Shown: positions 18,938 through 27,549, counted from the first letter of the stretch. The stretch is 64,000 nucleotides of DNA from Erythrobacteraceae bacterium CCH12-C2 (GCA_001556995.1 LSKF01000050.1:91719-155718); one strand, 5' to 3'. Program-made: numbers and translations. The notes: generated from the letters alone by a model not told the origin.

Positions 18938-19020
18938 GCTGGGCGCCATAGCAAGCCTGCGCGGGAGCGGGGATTGTTTTTGCTGGATGGAGACGCGGGG
19001 AGAGGTGGTCTTCTGATCGT

Positions 19021-19104
19021 CCGTCACCCCAGCGAAAGCTGGGGCCAAGGGCCCTAAGGTGTAGCGCTTGCCGCTCTAGGTCCCAGCTTTCGCTGGGATG
19101 ACGG
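19021..19104. repeat. Intergenic inverted repeat, family B
   Basis: The left arm CCGTCACCCCAGCGAAAGCT continues as GGGGCC. The right arm GGTCCCAGCTTTCGCTGGGA continues as TGACGG. They form a 26-base near-perfect stem around a loop of about 30 bases, between thiD and the small zinc-binding gene. I recall such repeats scattered in sphingomonad genomes. The element differs in sequence from family A. Confidence 0.8.
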
Positions 19105-19186
19105 AGAGCGGTTTCCGGGTTGTTTCCCGAATGCTCGCTTCTCGCACAAATTTGTGCACAGCCGCCGTGCGGATCGTCCGCGCCGC

Positions 19187-19417
19187 TTAGCCCTTAAACT
19201 TGCGCTCCGTCGATGGCGGGTATTTGGCGTGGAGCGCCTTGGCCCGCGTCGGCCGGTCCATCAGCTCGCCGCCGCAATTGGGGCAGCGGTCATCGAGGTC
19301 TTCGGCGCATTCGGCGCAGAAGGTGCATTCGAACGAGCAGATGAAGGCCCCCGGCGCCTCAGCGGGCAGGCCTGCGCCGCACATCTCGCAATCGGGTCGC
19401 ATTTCCAGCATGGGCAT
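19187..19417 (-). CDS. Small DUF1272-like zinc-binding protein
   Basis: About 76 residues with seven cysteines arranged as CEMCGAG, CSFECTFCAECAEDL and CPNCGG, as in the DUF1272 family. These are probably structural zinc sites; no function is established. The ATG at 19417 follows AAGGAAGTG; a GTG directly before it and an internal ATG at 19411 are alternatives. The gene is flanked by a family B repeat upstream of thiD and a family A repeat on its 5' side. Confidence 0.8.
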   Translation of the reverse strand: MPMLEMRPDCEMCGAGLPAEAPGAFICSFECTFCAECAEDLDDRCPNCGGELMDRPTRAKALHAKYPPSTERKFKG

Positions 19418-19427
19418 CACTTCCTTC

Positions 19428-19518
19428 CCGTTCGCCCTGAGCTTGTCGAAGGGCTGCTTTTCTTTTTGGACCGCGAGCTAGAAGAAGGACAGTGCTTCGA
19501 CAAGCTCAGCACGAACGG
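19428..19518. repeat. Intergenic inverted repeat, family A copy 2
   Basis: The left arm CCGTTCGCCCTGAGCTTGTC continues as GAAGGGCTG. The right arm CAGTGCTTCGACAAGCTCAG continues as CACGAACGG. It lies between glmM's 3' end (19528) and the DUF1272-like gene. The arms agree with the copies at 4123, 26584 and 30211. Confidence 0.88.
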
Positions 19519-19527
19519 ACTTGGACT

Positions 19528-20865
19528 TTACACCGCCGCGCGCACGGCTTCGCAGATGGTGTCGACCACCGCTTCAACCTGCCCGCGATCATCGCCTTCG
19601 GCCATGACGCGGATCACCGGCTCGGTGCCCGAAGGACGGATCACGAGGCGGCCCTTGCCTGCCAAGGCCGCCTCGGCCTGGGCGATGACCGCCTGCACCT
19701 GCGCGTTATCGAGCGGCTTGCCGCCCTCGTAGCGCACGTTCTTGAGCAATTGCGGCACCGGATCAAACACGTGCAGCACCTCGCTCGCGGGCTTGCCGCT
19801 GCGCACCAGGCTCGCCAGCACCCGCAGCGCCGCCACGGTGCCATCGCCGGTGGTGGCGTGATCGAGCAGGATCATATGGCCCGATTGCTCACCGCCGACA
19901 TTGTAGCCGCCCGCCTTCATCGCTTCGAGCACATAGCGGTCGCCCACCTTGGCGCGCACCAGATCGAGGCCGCGCCCGGCGAGATAGCGTTCGAGCCCGA
20001 GATTGCTCATCACCGTCGCGACGATCCCGCCGCCGCGCAGCAGGCCCTTGTCCTCCATCCGCCCGGCGATCAGCGCCATGATCTGGTCGCCATCGACGGC
20101 GCGGCCTTTCTCGTCGACCACGATCAGCCGATCCGCATCGCCATCCAAGGCGATGCCAATATCCGCGCCTTCCTCGACCACCTTGGCTTGCAGCGCGGTA
20201 ATGGCGGTGGAGCCGACGCCGTCGTTGATATTCGTGCCATTGGGCGTAACGCCGAGCGTCACCACCTCCGCCCCCAGCTCCCAGATTGCGGAAGGGGCAA
20301 CATGATAGGCTGCGCCGTTGGCGCAATCGACCACCACCTTCAATCCATCGAAGCTGATGTCCGAAGCGACCGATTGCTTGACCGCGTGGATATAGCGCCC
20401 CCGCGCATCCTCGATCCGGCGCGCGCGGCCGATCATTTCGGCGGGGGCGAGCGGGATGTCGGTTTCCATCAAGCGCTCGATCTCGCTCTCGGCCTCATCG
20501 GACAGCTTGAACCCATCGGGGCCGAACAGCTTGATGCCGTTATCGGCGTACAGATTGTGGCTGGCCGAGATCATCACGCCAAGGTCCGCGCGCATCTCGC
20601 GGGTGAGGAGCGCGATGGCGGGGGTGGGAAGGGGGCCGGTCATGATCACGTCGATCCCGACGCTGGTGAAGCCCGCCACCAGCGCGCTTTCCATCATGTA
20701 GCCCGAAAGCCGCGTGTCCTTGCCGATCACCACCCGGTGGCGGTGCCCCCCGCGCACGAAGTGGCGGCCCGCGGCCTGCCCGACCTTCATGGCGGTGGCG
20801 GCGGTCATTGCGCCGGTATTGGTGCGGCCCCGGATCCCGTCGGTGCCGAACAGCTTGCGTGTCAT
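19528..20865 (-). CDS. glmM: Phosphoglucosamine mutase GlmM
   Basis: A 445-residue alpha-D-phosphohexomutase that converts glucosamine-6-phosphate to glucosamine-1-phosphate for UDP-GlcNAc, peptidoglycan and lipopolysaccharide synthesis. It starts [13 protein letters not shown]. The phosphoserine loop is [17 protein letters not shown], the metal loop is [13 protein letters not shown], the sugar loop is GGEQSGH, and the phosphate-binding loop is [15 protein letters not shown]. All four domains are complete. The gene is alone on the minus strand, divergent from the symporter. Confidence 0.96.
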   Translation of the reverse strand: MTRKLFGTDGIRGRTNTGAMTAATAMKVGQAAGRHFVRGGHRHRVVIGKDTRLSGYMMESALVAGFTSVGIDVIMTGPLPTPAIALLTREMRADLGVMISASHNLYADNGIKLFGPDGFKLSDEAESEIERLMETDIPLAPAEMIGRARRIEDARGRYIHAVKQSVASDISFDGLKVVVDCANGAAYHVAPSAIWELGAEVVTLGVTPNGTNINDGVGSTAITALQAKVVEEGADIGIALDGDADRLIVVDEKGRAVDGDQIMALIAGRMEDKGLLRGGGIVATVMSNLGLERYLAGRGLDLVRAKVGDRYVLEAMKAGGYNVGGEQSGHMILLDHATTGDGTVAALRVLASLVRSGKPASEVLHVFDPVPQLLKNVRYEGGKPLDNAQVQAVIAQAEAALAGKGRLVIRPSGTEPVIRVMAEGDDRGQVEAVVDTICEAVRAAV

Positions 20866-20973
20866 CTTTGCGCCTTTGCCCCCTCACACGATTGTCTCGC
20901 GCTTCTGGCGCGGTTATCGCACAAAGGGAAGGGCGAGGCGCCCGTTTAAGGCCCCCCAACTAAGGATTGTGCA

Positions 20974-22272
20974 TTGCTGGAAAGTGAAAAGGCTGCGTCC
21001 GGCAGCGGAAAGTTCGCGCTGGTTTCGATCCGCCTGCCGGTGGTGCTGACCTTCGCCGCGCTGGTGGGCGGTCTGGTGGCGGGGATTGCTGGCGCAATGC
21101 TGGGCGCGCCTGCCGGCTTGAGCGATATTGCAGGGCTGATTGGCGGGTTGTGGCTGCGCGCCTTGCAGATGACGATTATCCCGCTGGTGGCGGCGCTGCT
21201 GGTGCTGGGGCTGGTGCAGATGATTCTCGCCGCGCGGGTCGGGCGGGTGGCGCGGCGGATGCTGGCGATCCTGGTCGCGGCGCAGCTGGCGGGCGGGACT
21301 TTTGCCACCTTCGCCATGCCCGCCTTGCTGCGTGCCTTCCCGGTGCCTGCCGGAGCCGAGGCCTTCCTCGCCCAGACCCCGGCGCAGGTGGGCGAGGTGC
21401 CCAAGGTGCTCGATTTCCTCGCCTCACTGGTCTCCCCCAACATCATCGCTGCCGCTGCGGAAACCGCGATGCTGCCGCTGACGCTGTTCTTCGTGATGTT
21501 CGCGGTCGCGATTACGCGTCTGCCGGAAGATCAGGGCGAACGGCTGATGGGGTTCTTTCATGCGCTCGGTAATGCGATGCTGCTGATCATCGGCTGGGTG
21601 CTGAGCGCCGCGCCAGTGGGGGTGTTCGCGCTCGCCTACGGCGTGGGCGTGCAGAGCGGTGGCGGGGCGTTTGCGGCGCTGGGGCATTATGTGATCACTG
21701 TCACCTGCATGGGCGTGTTCGTGCTGCTGCTCGCCTACACCATCGCGGTGCTGGGCGGACGCGTCCCGCTTGGGCGCTTTGCCCGCGCGATGCTGCCCGC
21801 GCAGGCGGTGGCGCTCTCGACGCAGAGCTCGCTCGCCAGCCTGCCCGCGATGCTCGACAGCGCCGGGCGGCTCGGCTTGCGCGCTTCGACCGCCGAGTTC
21901 GTTCTGCCGCTTGCGGTGGTGGTGTTCCGGGCGACCAGCGCGGCGATGAACCTCGCGGTGGTCTATTACGTCGCCGCGCTCGCCGGGGTTGAAGTGCCGC
22001 TGACCGTCGCCTTGGCGGGCATCCTGATCGCCAGCGTGATCAGCCTCAGCGCGGTCAGCCTGCCCGGATCGATCAGCTTTGTCGTGTCCATCGGCCCCAT
22101 CGCACTTGCGATGGGCGTGCCGGTTGAGCCGCTGGCGCTGCTGGTCGCGGTCGAGATGTTGCCCGATCTGATGCGTACCTTGGGCAATGTCACCATGAAC
22201 GTCGCGGTGACGAGCGCGGTTGACCGCGCGGCTGAGCCTGCTGGAGAGGCAGCTCAGGCTGCCGCGACTTGA
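20974..22272 (+). CDS. Dicarboxylate/amino acid:cation symporter (DAACS family)
   Basis: A 432-residue inner-membrane symporter of the GltP/DctA family with eight helices and two re-entrant loops. Visible blocks are QMTIIPLVAALLVLGLVQM early, and in the second half a serine-rich re-entrant loop (ALSTQSSLASLPAMLDSA) and ATSAAMNLAVVYYVAALAG. It should import dicarboxylates or acidic amino acids with Na+ or H+. The start is TTG at 20974, supported by AAGGA seven bases upstream; no in-frame ATG occurs before the first helix. Confidence 0.87.
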   Translation: MLESEKAASGSGKFALVSIRLPVVLTFAALVGGLVAGIAGAMLGAPAGLSDIAGLIGGLWLRALQMTIIPLVAALLVLGLVQMILAARVGRVARRMLAILVAAQLAGGTFATFAMPALLRAFPVPAGAEAFLAQTPAQVGEVPKVLDFLASLVSPNIIAAAAETAMLPLTLFFVMFAVAITRLPEDQGERLMGFFHALGNAMLLIIGWVLSAAPVGVFALAYGVGVQSGGGAFAALGHYVITVTCMGVFVLLLAYTIAVLGGRVPLGRFARAMLPAQAVALSTQSSLASLPAMLDSAGRLGLRASTAEFVLPLAVVVFRATSAAMNLAVVYYVAALAGVEVPLTVALAGILIASVISLSAVSLPGSISFVVSIGPIALAMGVPVEPLALLVAVEMLPDLMRTLGNVTMNVAVTSAVDRAAEPAGEAAQAAAT

Positions 22273-22344
22273 AGCTGCAACCCTTCGCCCTCATTTGCGT
22301 TACCGCTACGAGACCCGTTTCAACCCTGCCTTTGGAGGACACCC

Positions 22345-22953
22345 ATGGCTTTCGCACTTGCCCCGCTTCCCTATCCCGCTGACGCGCTTGATCCGGCGAT
22401 TTCGGCCGAGACGCTGTCGTTCCACCATGGCAAGCATCACCAGACCTATGTCGACAAAATGAACGCCGCGATCGAAGGCACGGCCCACGCTGATGCGTCG
22501 CTCGAAGCAATCATCGCCGCCTCGCGCGGGACCAATCAGGGCCTTTTCAACAACTCCGCCCAGACCTGGAACCACGCGTTCTACTGGCACTCGATGGCGC
22601 CTGCCACGACCGCGCCTTCGGATGAGCTGGTCGCCAAGATCAACGACGCCTTCGGCTCGGTCGATGCGCTGAAGCAGCAGCTCAAGGACCGCGGCGTGGG
22701 CCACTTCGCCAGCGGATGGGTTTGGCTGGCCGAGAAGGACGGCAAGCTCAGCATCGAGGAAACTCACGATGCCGACACGCTGGCCGACAGCGATTTCAAC
22801 CCGCTGCTGGTGCTCGACGTGTGGGAGCACGCCTATTACCTCGATCACCAGAACAAGCGCCCGGCCTATCTGGACGCGGTGGTCGAGAACAAGCTCAACT
22901 GGGCCTTCGCCAGCGAGAACCTCGCGCGTGGGACGGTGTGGACTTACGCCTGA
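22345..22953 (+). CDS. sodB: Superoxide dismutase, Fe type
   Basis: A 202-residue Fe/Mn superoxide dismutase, which turns superoxide into oxygen and hydrogen peroxide in the cytosol. The metal ligands are in LSFHHGKHHQTYVDK, NNSAQTWNHAFYWHSM and VLDVWEHAYYLDHQN. The glutamine in the Fe-type active-site position and the Ala-x-Gln pattern NNSAQTWNH favour iron rather than manganese. It starts at an ATG behind GGAGG and is closed by a strong intrinsic terminator, so it is monocistronic. Confidence 0.95.
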   Translation: MAFALAPLPYPADALDPAISAETLSFHHGKHHQTYVDKMNAAIEGTAHADASLEAIIAASRGTNQGLFNNSAQTWNHAFYWHSMAPATTAPSDELVAKINDAFGSVDALKQQLKDRGVGHFASGWVWLAEKDGKLSIEETHDADTLADSDFNPLLVLDVWEHAYYLDHQNKRPAYLDAVVENKLNWAFASENLARGTVWTYA

Positions 22954-22977
22954 TTTTTTCAGGATTTGATTGAGAGA

Positions 22978-23008
22978 GGCCCGGGGCAGCGATGCTCTGG
23001 GCCTTTTT
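22978..23008 (+). terminator. Intrinsic terminator of sodB
   Basis: GGCCCGGGGCA, a GCGA tetraloop, then TGCTCTGGGCC forms an 11-bp stem (three G-T pairs) capped by a GNRA loop, followed by six T. It lies 25 bases beyond the sodB stop and isolates sodB from the exported-protein gene downstream. Confidence 0.9.
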
Positions 23009-23062
23009 TGCGTTCCGAGGGTTCAGCGCCAATTCAGCGCGGGCATCGCAATCGGCCCGACC

Positions 23063-23755
23063 ATGCAAATGGTGGGTGCAATCCGAACTGGCAGGGCGGT
23101 GTGCGGCGCTGGGCTGGCGCTTGCGATGCTGTGGGAAACGGGGGCCAGGGCCGAAGAGACCGCGCTGGCGGCGGACCTCACGCATAATCTCCCCGCGCTG
23201 GCCGATGCCGACACGGCCCTCAGGGCCGCCCGCCCGACGTTGATCGATTGCGAGACCGGTTGCATCATCCCCGCTGAAGCGGCCGCAATGGCCTTAGCTG
23301 CCGGAGAGGGCCAGTCCCGGCCCGGGCGCTTCCTGCTCGATATTCGCGGCGGCGGGCAAAGCCTTCAAGGCGCGCTGGGCGAGTTGCTGTTCGTCAATTC
23401 GCAGGTCGATTACGCCACCTTCGGCACGCTCACCATCGCCTTCGACCGGACGGTTCTCGATGGGCTGTTGCGTCGGGCAAGCGTGTGCGGCGCAAGCGAT
23501 GTGATCGACGGGCAAATAACGGTCAAGGCCTGCCGTGTCGGAAGCGAGACCGATCTCAACATGTTCAACATGATGGAGCGGCTCAATGGACGCCGGATCG
23601 TCGTTGACGGCGAAGTACGCTTGCAATGGATCGACTGGTATAGGGGCGCGGTTCGCCCGGTGCCAGGGCGGCCTGGCGAAGTCGAGGTGGGCTACTATCA
23701 GGTCTGGGTGCACGTCACTGATGCAGCACAGGTGACCTTCGTCCACGAGGATTGA
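23063..23755 (+). CDS. Hypothetical exported protein
   Basis: About 230 residues, not recognised. The start at 23063 gives a basic N-terminus and a hydrophobic run (AVCGAGLALAMLWETGARA) that looks like a signal peptide with cleavage after ARA. The mature part has a conserved-looking core (FLLDIRGGGQSLQGALGELL), which recalls STN-type short N-terminal domains of secretins and TonB receptors, but the match is too weak to name. Four cysteines (DCETGC, VCGAS, KACRV) suggest periplasmic disulphides. It is separated from sodB by a terminator and converges on ecfG. Confidence 0.65.
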   Translation: MQMVGAIRTGRAVCGAGLALAMLWETGARAEETALAADLTHNLPALADADTALRAARPTLIDCETGCIIPAEAAAMALAAGEGQSRPGRFLLDIRGGGQSLQGALGELLFVNSQVDYATFGTLTIAFDRTVLDGLLRRASVCGASDVIDGQITVKACRVGSETDLNMFNMMERLNGRRIVVDGEVRLQWIDWYRGAVRPVPGRPGEVEVGYYQVWVHVTDAAQVTFVHED

Positions 23756-23774
23756 TCATAGCCTTGACGGCGAA

Positions 23775-24398
23775 TCAGGGGCGGCTGCTGACTCCATTGC
23801 CCGCCGCAACCTCGTCCAGCTCTTCAAGGATCGCGCGGTGCGCCACGGCATCATCGCTGGCGCGGCGCGGGATCGCGCCGCTGGCGAGCATCTCGGTGAG
23901 CGCAGCGCGCGCGCGGCCCACGCGGCTCTTGATCGTGCCGACCGCGCAGCCGCAGATCGCCGCAGCCTCTTCATAGGAAAACCCGCCCGCGCCCACGAGC
24001 AACAATGCCTCGCGCCGTTCCGCCGGAAGCGTCAGCAGCGCGCGGTGGAGGTCGCTGAGATGGATCGGCTCTTCCTGCCCCGCAGGCGCGGTGAGGATGC
24101 GTTCGGCCACGCCTTCGTCATACTCGCCGCGAAAGCGGTTGCGCCGCATATCGGTGAGATAGGCGTTGCGCAAAATCACAAAGGTCCAGGCGCGCATCGA
24201 GGTGCCCGGTTCGAACCGGTCCTGCGCCGCCCACGCCTTGAGCAGCGTTTCCTGCACCAGATCATCGGCGAGATCGGGCCGCCCGCACAGTCCGCGCGCA
24301 AAGGCGCGCAGATGCGGGACGACGGCGGTCAGTTGGCGCTTGAAATCGGCCTTGTGGTTGGCCGAGAGCGTGTCCCCGGGCTGGGCGTCATCGCTCAC
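23775..24398 (-). CDS. ecfG: EcfG general stress response sigma factor
   Basis: A 207-residue ECF sigma factor of the EcfG group. Region 2 includes LADDLVQETLLKAWAAQDRF and AWTFVILRNAYLTDMRR; region 4 includes LLTLPAERREALLLVGAGG and the HTH EEAAAICGCAVGTIKSRVGR. The extra 40 C-terminal residues are as expected. It directs the alphaproteobacterial general stress response from GGAAC-N16/17-CGTT promoters and is held by NepR until phosphorylated PhyR removes NepR. Its ATG overlaps the nepR stop by four bases. Confidence 0.94.
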   Translation of the reverse strand: MSDDAQPGDTLSANHKADFKRQLTAVVPHLRAFARGLCGRPDLADDLVQETLLKAWAAQDRFEPGTSMRAWTFVILRNAYLTDMRRNRFRGEYDEGVAERILTAPAGQEEPIHLSDLHRALLTLPAERREALLLVGAGGFSYEEAAAICGCAVGTIKSRVGRARAALTEMLASGAIPRRASDDAVAHRAILEELDEVAAGNGVSSRP

Positions 24399-24664
24399 GG
24401 ACGCGAATTCCCGCCGCCCGAAGCTGGCGGAGAGGCACCATTATCATTGCCGGCGGAGGCGCTGTCATGCCCCGCGGCCGGATCGGCCTGATCAAGCCGG
24501 TCGAGCAGGTCGCGGAAATTGTCGGGCAGGTCTTCCTCGACCACCGAATCGTAAAGCTGCTTCAGCCCGTCGGCCCATTCGGGCTCACGGCGCTGCGCGG
24601 CATTGCTGCCCCTGCTTGTGCCGCCGCTGTGGCCACTGCCGCCCTGTTCCTGATTCGAGGCCAT
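24395..24664 (-). CDS. nepR: NepR anti-sigma factor
   Basis: About 89 residues with the NepR core in the middle (DGLKQLYDSVVEEDLPDNFR, followed by DLLDRLDQ), flanked by unordered Gly/Ser/Ala-rich tails. NepR binds EcfG in unstressed cells and is captured by phosphorylated PhyR under stress. I choose the ATG at 24664 (MASNQEQG) over one at 24730 because it begins directly before the low-complexity lead. It is first in the nepR-ecfG operon and is preceded, about 130 bases upstream, by a perfect EcfG-type promoter. Confidence 0.93.
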   Translation of the reverse strand: MASNQEQGGSGHSGGTSRGSNAAQRREPEWADGLKQLYDSVVEEDLPDNFRDLLDRLDQADPAAGHDSASAGNDNGASPPASGGGNSRP

Positions 24665-24765
24665 GCCGCTCTTGATTTCGTCCTTGATCCCATTGCCCCG
24701 TTTCCCTGCTGGAAACAATGCCGCCGTCATGAGGTAATCGGGCCAGAACGCTCTGACTGATACCC

Positions 24766-26556
24766 TTGCGCAAGCGGGTTTGGACGATTGGGGAACGATG
24801 CGCTACCTGTTTGGTTCCGCCGCAAGGCACGACACAGGCAGGACTCATCACCATCGAGCGGATTGCCCTCCACCCGGACATTGAACCGGTCAGCGCGCCG
24901 CCGCCGCCATCGGGACGGGCGCGGCGGTGGCTGGTGCTCTATCCGCGCACGATCCCGCTGGTGATCTTCATCGCGATTGCCGCGATCACCGCGCTCAGCG
25001 TTTTCGCCATCGAGAGCAATGCCCGCGCCCGCGAACGCGCGCAGATGCGCGAATATGCGCAGAGCGTGGCGGCCGCGCTCGATCGCAGCAGCAGCGCGTT
25101 CTCGTCGTATCTCAGGGCCGGAGCCGCGCTGTTTTCGAGCCTTGATGAAGTGCAGCCCGCGACGTTCGAGAATTTCGTCGCGGCGCTCAAGCTCAATTCC
25201 GAATATTCGGGTGCGGAGGGGATCGGCTGGATCCCGGTTCTGGAGGCGCGCGATCTGCCCGCTTTCATCGCCCGCGAACGGGTGCGTCAGCCGGAATTTC
25301 CGGATATTTTCCCGCGTCCCGTTGAGGGGACCGGACGGATCGCACCGGTGGTGATGTTCGCGCCGCAATCGTCACGCAATCAGCGCGCGCTGGGCTATGA
25401 CATGTATTCCGATCCGGCCCGCGCCGCGGCCATGGCCGAGGCCGAGTTGACGCTGCGCCCTGCGGCGTCGGGCCGGATCATGCTGGAACAGGACACGTCC
25501 AGCCGCGCGCCGGCCTTTGCGATTTACATGCCGGTGTTCCGGCTCAGCGCAGGCAATGATCGGCAGCTCGCCGGGTTCGTCTACACGCCGTTCCGCGCGC
25601 GCGCCTTTCTGGAAGCCGCGATTGACCGGGGCGGTGAGGCCGATTTCGGCGTGCGGCTTTATGACGGTGAGGCGAGCACGGGGCACCTGCTGGTCGCCGA
25701 TTCCATCAGCATAGCCGCAAGCGAGACGGTTGAGCAGGAAGTGACCATCGCTGACCGCAAATTGCTGCTGGTCGTTGAGAGTGCCAATGCCCAGGTGCTC
25801 GCGCCGCTTTCGATGGTGACACTGCTTTTCGGGCTGGCGCTGGCGAGCCTGCTGATGCTGCTGGCACGGCTCCTGACCCAGCAGGCTTACGAGGATCAGG
25901 CGCGGCTCGCTTTCTTTGAAGAACAGCATTCGATCCGCAATTCCTTGACCCGCGAGCTTAATCACCGGGTCAAGAACACGCTCGCCAATGTGCTCTCGAT
26001 CCTCTCGTTGACCCGGCGGCGAGCGAGCGGGCTGGATGATTTCGCCGACAGCCTTGAAGGCCGCATCCGGGCGCTGTCGGCAACGCACGACCTGCTCACC
26101 GTGACCGATTGGGGCACCACTCCGATCCGCGCGGTGATCGAGGCGGAGCTCCAGCATTTCCGCATCGCGCTGGGCGATGCGATCCTGCTCGATGGGCCGG
26201 AGCTGGAACTCGCGCCCAATGACGCGCTGTCGTTTGGCCTTGCGGTGCATGAGCTCGCCACCAATGCGGCCAAGTACGGCGCGCTGAGCGTGGCGGGTGG
26301 GCAGGTGACGATCCGCTGGCGCATGGCCGACGAGCCATCAGGCCCGACCGACTGGGCCGAAGTCGAATGGCAGGAAACCGGCGGCCCCCCCGTGCCGGAG
26401 GTACGCCGCCGCGGGTTCGGTACCGAGCTGATCGAAAAGGTGGTCGCGCATGAATTGCGCCAACCAGTGATTCTCGACTTCGCGGCTTCAGGGGTGCGCT
26501 GCGTACTGCGCGTGCCAATCCGTCAGCCGGGTGAATTCCGTATTCGTGCGGGGTAG
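24766..26556 (+). CDS. CHASE-domain HWE/HisKA_2 histidine kinase of the general stress response
   Basis: Up to 596 residues. Order: first membrane helix (TIPLVIFIAIAAITALSVFA), periplasmic CHASE sensor of about 225 residues, second helix (VTLLFGLALASLLMLLA), then a HisKA_2/HWE kinase with His400 in RELNHRVKNTLANVLS, the N-box FGLAVHELATNAAKYGAL, the diagnostic WQETGGPPV, and RRGFGTELIEKVV. Such kinases phosphorylate PhyR, encoded just downstream in convergent orientation. The start is unsettled. The leftmost TTG (24766) lies upstream of the EcfG-type promoter, so transcripts from that promoter must use a later codon; GTG 24934, immediately before the first helix, is the best candidate. The signal sensed by the CHASE domain is unknown. 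Confidence 0.9.
   Translation: MRKRVWTIGERCATCLVPPQGTTQAGLITIERIALHPDIEPVSAPPPPSGRARRWLVLYPRTIPLVIFIAIAAITALSVFAIESNARARERAQMREYAQSVAAALDRSSSAFSSYLRAGAALFSSLDEVQPATFENFVAALKLNSEYSGAEGIGWIPVLEARDLPAFIARERVRQPEFPDIFPRPVEGTGRIAPVVMFAPQSSRNQRALGYDMYSDPARAAAMAEAELTLRPAASGRIMLEQDTSSRAPAFAIYMPVFRLSAGNDRQLAGFVYTPFRARAFLEAAIDRGGEADFGVRLYDGEASTGHLLVADSISIAASETVEQEVTIADRKLLLVVESANAQVLAPLSMVTLLFGLALASLLMLLARLLTQQAYEDQARLAFFEEQHSIRNSLTRELNHRVKNTLANVLSILSLTRRRASGLDDFADSLEGRIRALSATHDLLTVTDWGTTPIRAVIEAELQHFRIALGDAILLDGPELELAPNDALSFGLAVHELATNAAKYGALSVAGGQVTIRWRMADEPSGPTDWAEVEWQETGGPPVPEVRRRGFGTELIEKVVAHELRQPVILDFAASGVRCVLRVPIRQPGEFRIRAG
24792..24816 (+). promoter_or_regulatory. EcfG-type promoter toward the histidine kinase
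   Basis: GGAAC (24792-24796), 16 bases, then GGTT (24813-24816), against the EcfG consensus GGAAC-N16/17-CGTT (one -10 mismatch). It reads toward the CHASE kinase, with transcription expected near 24823. It is almost superimposed on the opposite promoter for nepR. Confidence 0.6.
24794..24818 (-). promoter_or_regulatory. EcfG-type promoter of nepR-ecfG
   Basis: On the minus strand GGAAC (24818-24814), 16 bases, then CGTT (24797-24794): an exact EcfG consensus. Transcription would begin near 24787 and read nepR-ecfG, giving the positive autoregulation usual for this system. The -35 of this promoter overlaps the -10 of the one for the kinase and vice versa. Confidence 0.82.
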
Positions 26557-26583
26557 AACGTCTCAGGATTTATAGCCCCACTT

Positions 26584-26678
26584 CCGTTCGTCCTGAGCTT
26601 GTCGAAGGACTGTTTTTCTTGCGGCTCGGACATTCCCCAAAGTGTAGGACGGCCCTTCGACAAGCTCAGGGCGAACGG
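26584..26678. repeat. Intergenic inverted repeat, family A copy 3
   Basis: The left arm CCGTTCGTCCTGAGCTTGTC continues as GAAGGACTG. The right arm is its near-complement, ending AAGCTCAGGGCGAACGG. It lies between the convergent kinase and phyR genes and could serve as a bidirectional terminator. Confidence 0.88.
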
Positions 26679-26687
26679 GTTTTGAAG

Positions 26688-27482
26688 CTAACCCAAAGGC
26701 CTTGTCGAACCGAAGAACAGCGCCTGGCTGATCGCAGCGCGCACCGTGGCTTCCTGGAACGGCTTGGTGATCAGATAGGTCGGCTCGGGCCGGTCGCCCG
26801 TCAGCAGGCGTTCGGGATAGGCGGTGATGAAGATCACCGGCATCGCCGCTGCGCTCAGGATGTCGTCCACCGCATCCAGCCCCGATGAACCATCGGCGAG
26901 CTGGATATCGGCAAGCACCAGCCCAGGGGTGGCGTCGGCCACGACGGCGCGGGCCTGTGTTCGCGTGGCCGCGGTGCCGCAGATGGTGTGGCCAAGGCCG
27001 CTGACAAGGTCTTCGAGCTGCATCGCGATCAGCGGTTCATCCTCGATGATCAGCACCGAAGTGGTCTGTTCGCGGTCGATCTCGGCAATGGCGTCGGCAA
27101 CCAACTGCGTAATCTCGTCAGGCGTGCGATCGAGGATCATCGCCGCCTCGGCGGCCGAGAAATCCTCCAGCGTTGTCAGCAGCAGTGCTTGCCGGGCGGG
27201 CGGGGTAATCGAGCCGAGCCGCGCCTGCGCACCGGCTTCGTGTTCGCTGGTCGCCTCGCCTGCCGTGGCCAGACCATGCGCGGCGCTGGACCAGATCTTG
27301 CTGAACGCGCGGTAGAGCGGCACGCGTCCGCCCGCGAGGCTGGCCTTGAGGTCGGCATCCGCCAGCACCGCCTCAAGCATCTCGCGCACAAAGGCATCCC
27401 CGCTGACCTGCGACCCGGTCAGCGCGCGCGCATAGCGCCGCAAGAACGGCAAGTTGGCGGCGATCTGGCTTCCAAGCGACAT
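26688..27482 (-). CDS. phyR: PhyR response regulator (anti-anti-sigma factor)
   Basis: A 264-residue PhyR. Residues 1-135 form the EcfG-like sigma mimic (PFLRRYARALTGSQVSGDAF, RQALLLTTLEDFSAAEAAMI) that captures NepR. Residues 142-258 form a receiver domain with acidic pocket IEDEP, phospho-acceptor Asp192 in VLADIQLADG, Thr220 and Lys240 (ITKPFQE). On phosphorylation by an HWE kinase it binds NepR and frees EcfG. The start at 27482 has a GCGGAG ribosome binding site. An EcfG-type promoter lies about 45-70 bases upstream. Confidence 0.95.
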   Translation of the reverse strand: MSLGSQIAANLPFLRRYARALTGSQVSGDAFVREMLEAVLADADLKASLAGGRVPLYRAFSKIWSSAAHGLATAGEATSEHEAGAQARLGSITPPARQALLLTTLEDFSAAEAAMILDRTPDEITQLVADAIAEIDREQTTSVLIIEDEPLIAMQLEDLVSGLGHTICGTAATRTQARAVVADATPGLVLADIQLADGSSGLDAVDDILSAAAMPVIFITAYPERLLTGDRPEPTYLITKPFQEATVRAAISQALFFGSTRPLG

Positions 27483-27523
27483 GGGGTACTCCGCAGGGTG
27501 AGGGCGCGACTATCGCAAAGGAT

Positions 27524-27549
27524 AACTGATTCGCAGCCATAGCGGTTCC
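27524..27549 (-). promoter_or_regulatory. EcfG-type promoter of phyR
   Basis: On the minus strand GGAAC (27549-27545) and AGTT (27527-27524) are separated by 17 bases. This fits the EcfG pattern GGAAC-N16/17-CGTT with one -10 change. It would give a 5' leader of about 30-35 bases before the phyR ATG, and indicates positive feedback. Confidence 0.65.

Noticed and set aside
18938..19020. TPP riboswitch before thiD
   Set aside because: The upstream stretch shows none of the conserved THI-box blocks.
18938..19048. N-terminal extension of thiD
   Set aside because: The extra residues (such as MAPAFAGVTDDQ) are translated from the family B repeat, and the ribokinase fold begins after the ATG at 18937.
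23063..23755. STN (secretin/TonB short N-terminal) domain in the exported protein
   Set aside because: The core shows a vague resemblance only, without the expected flanking secretin or receptor domain.
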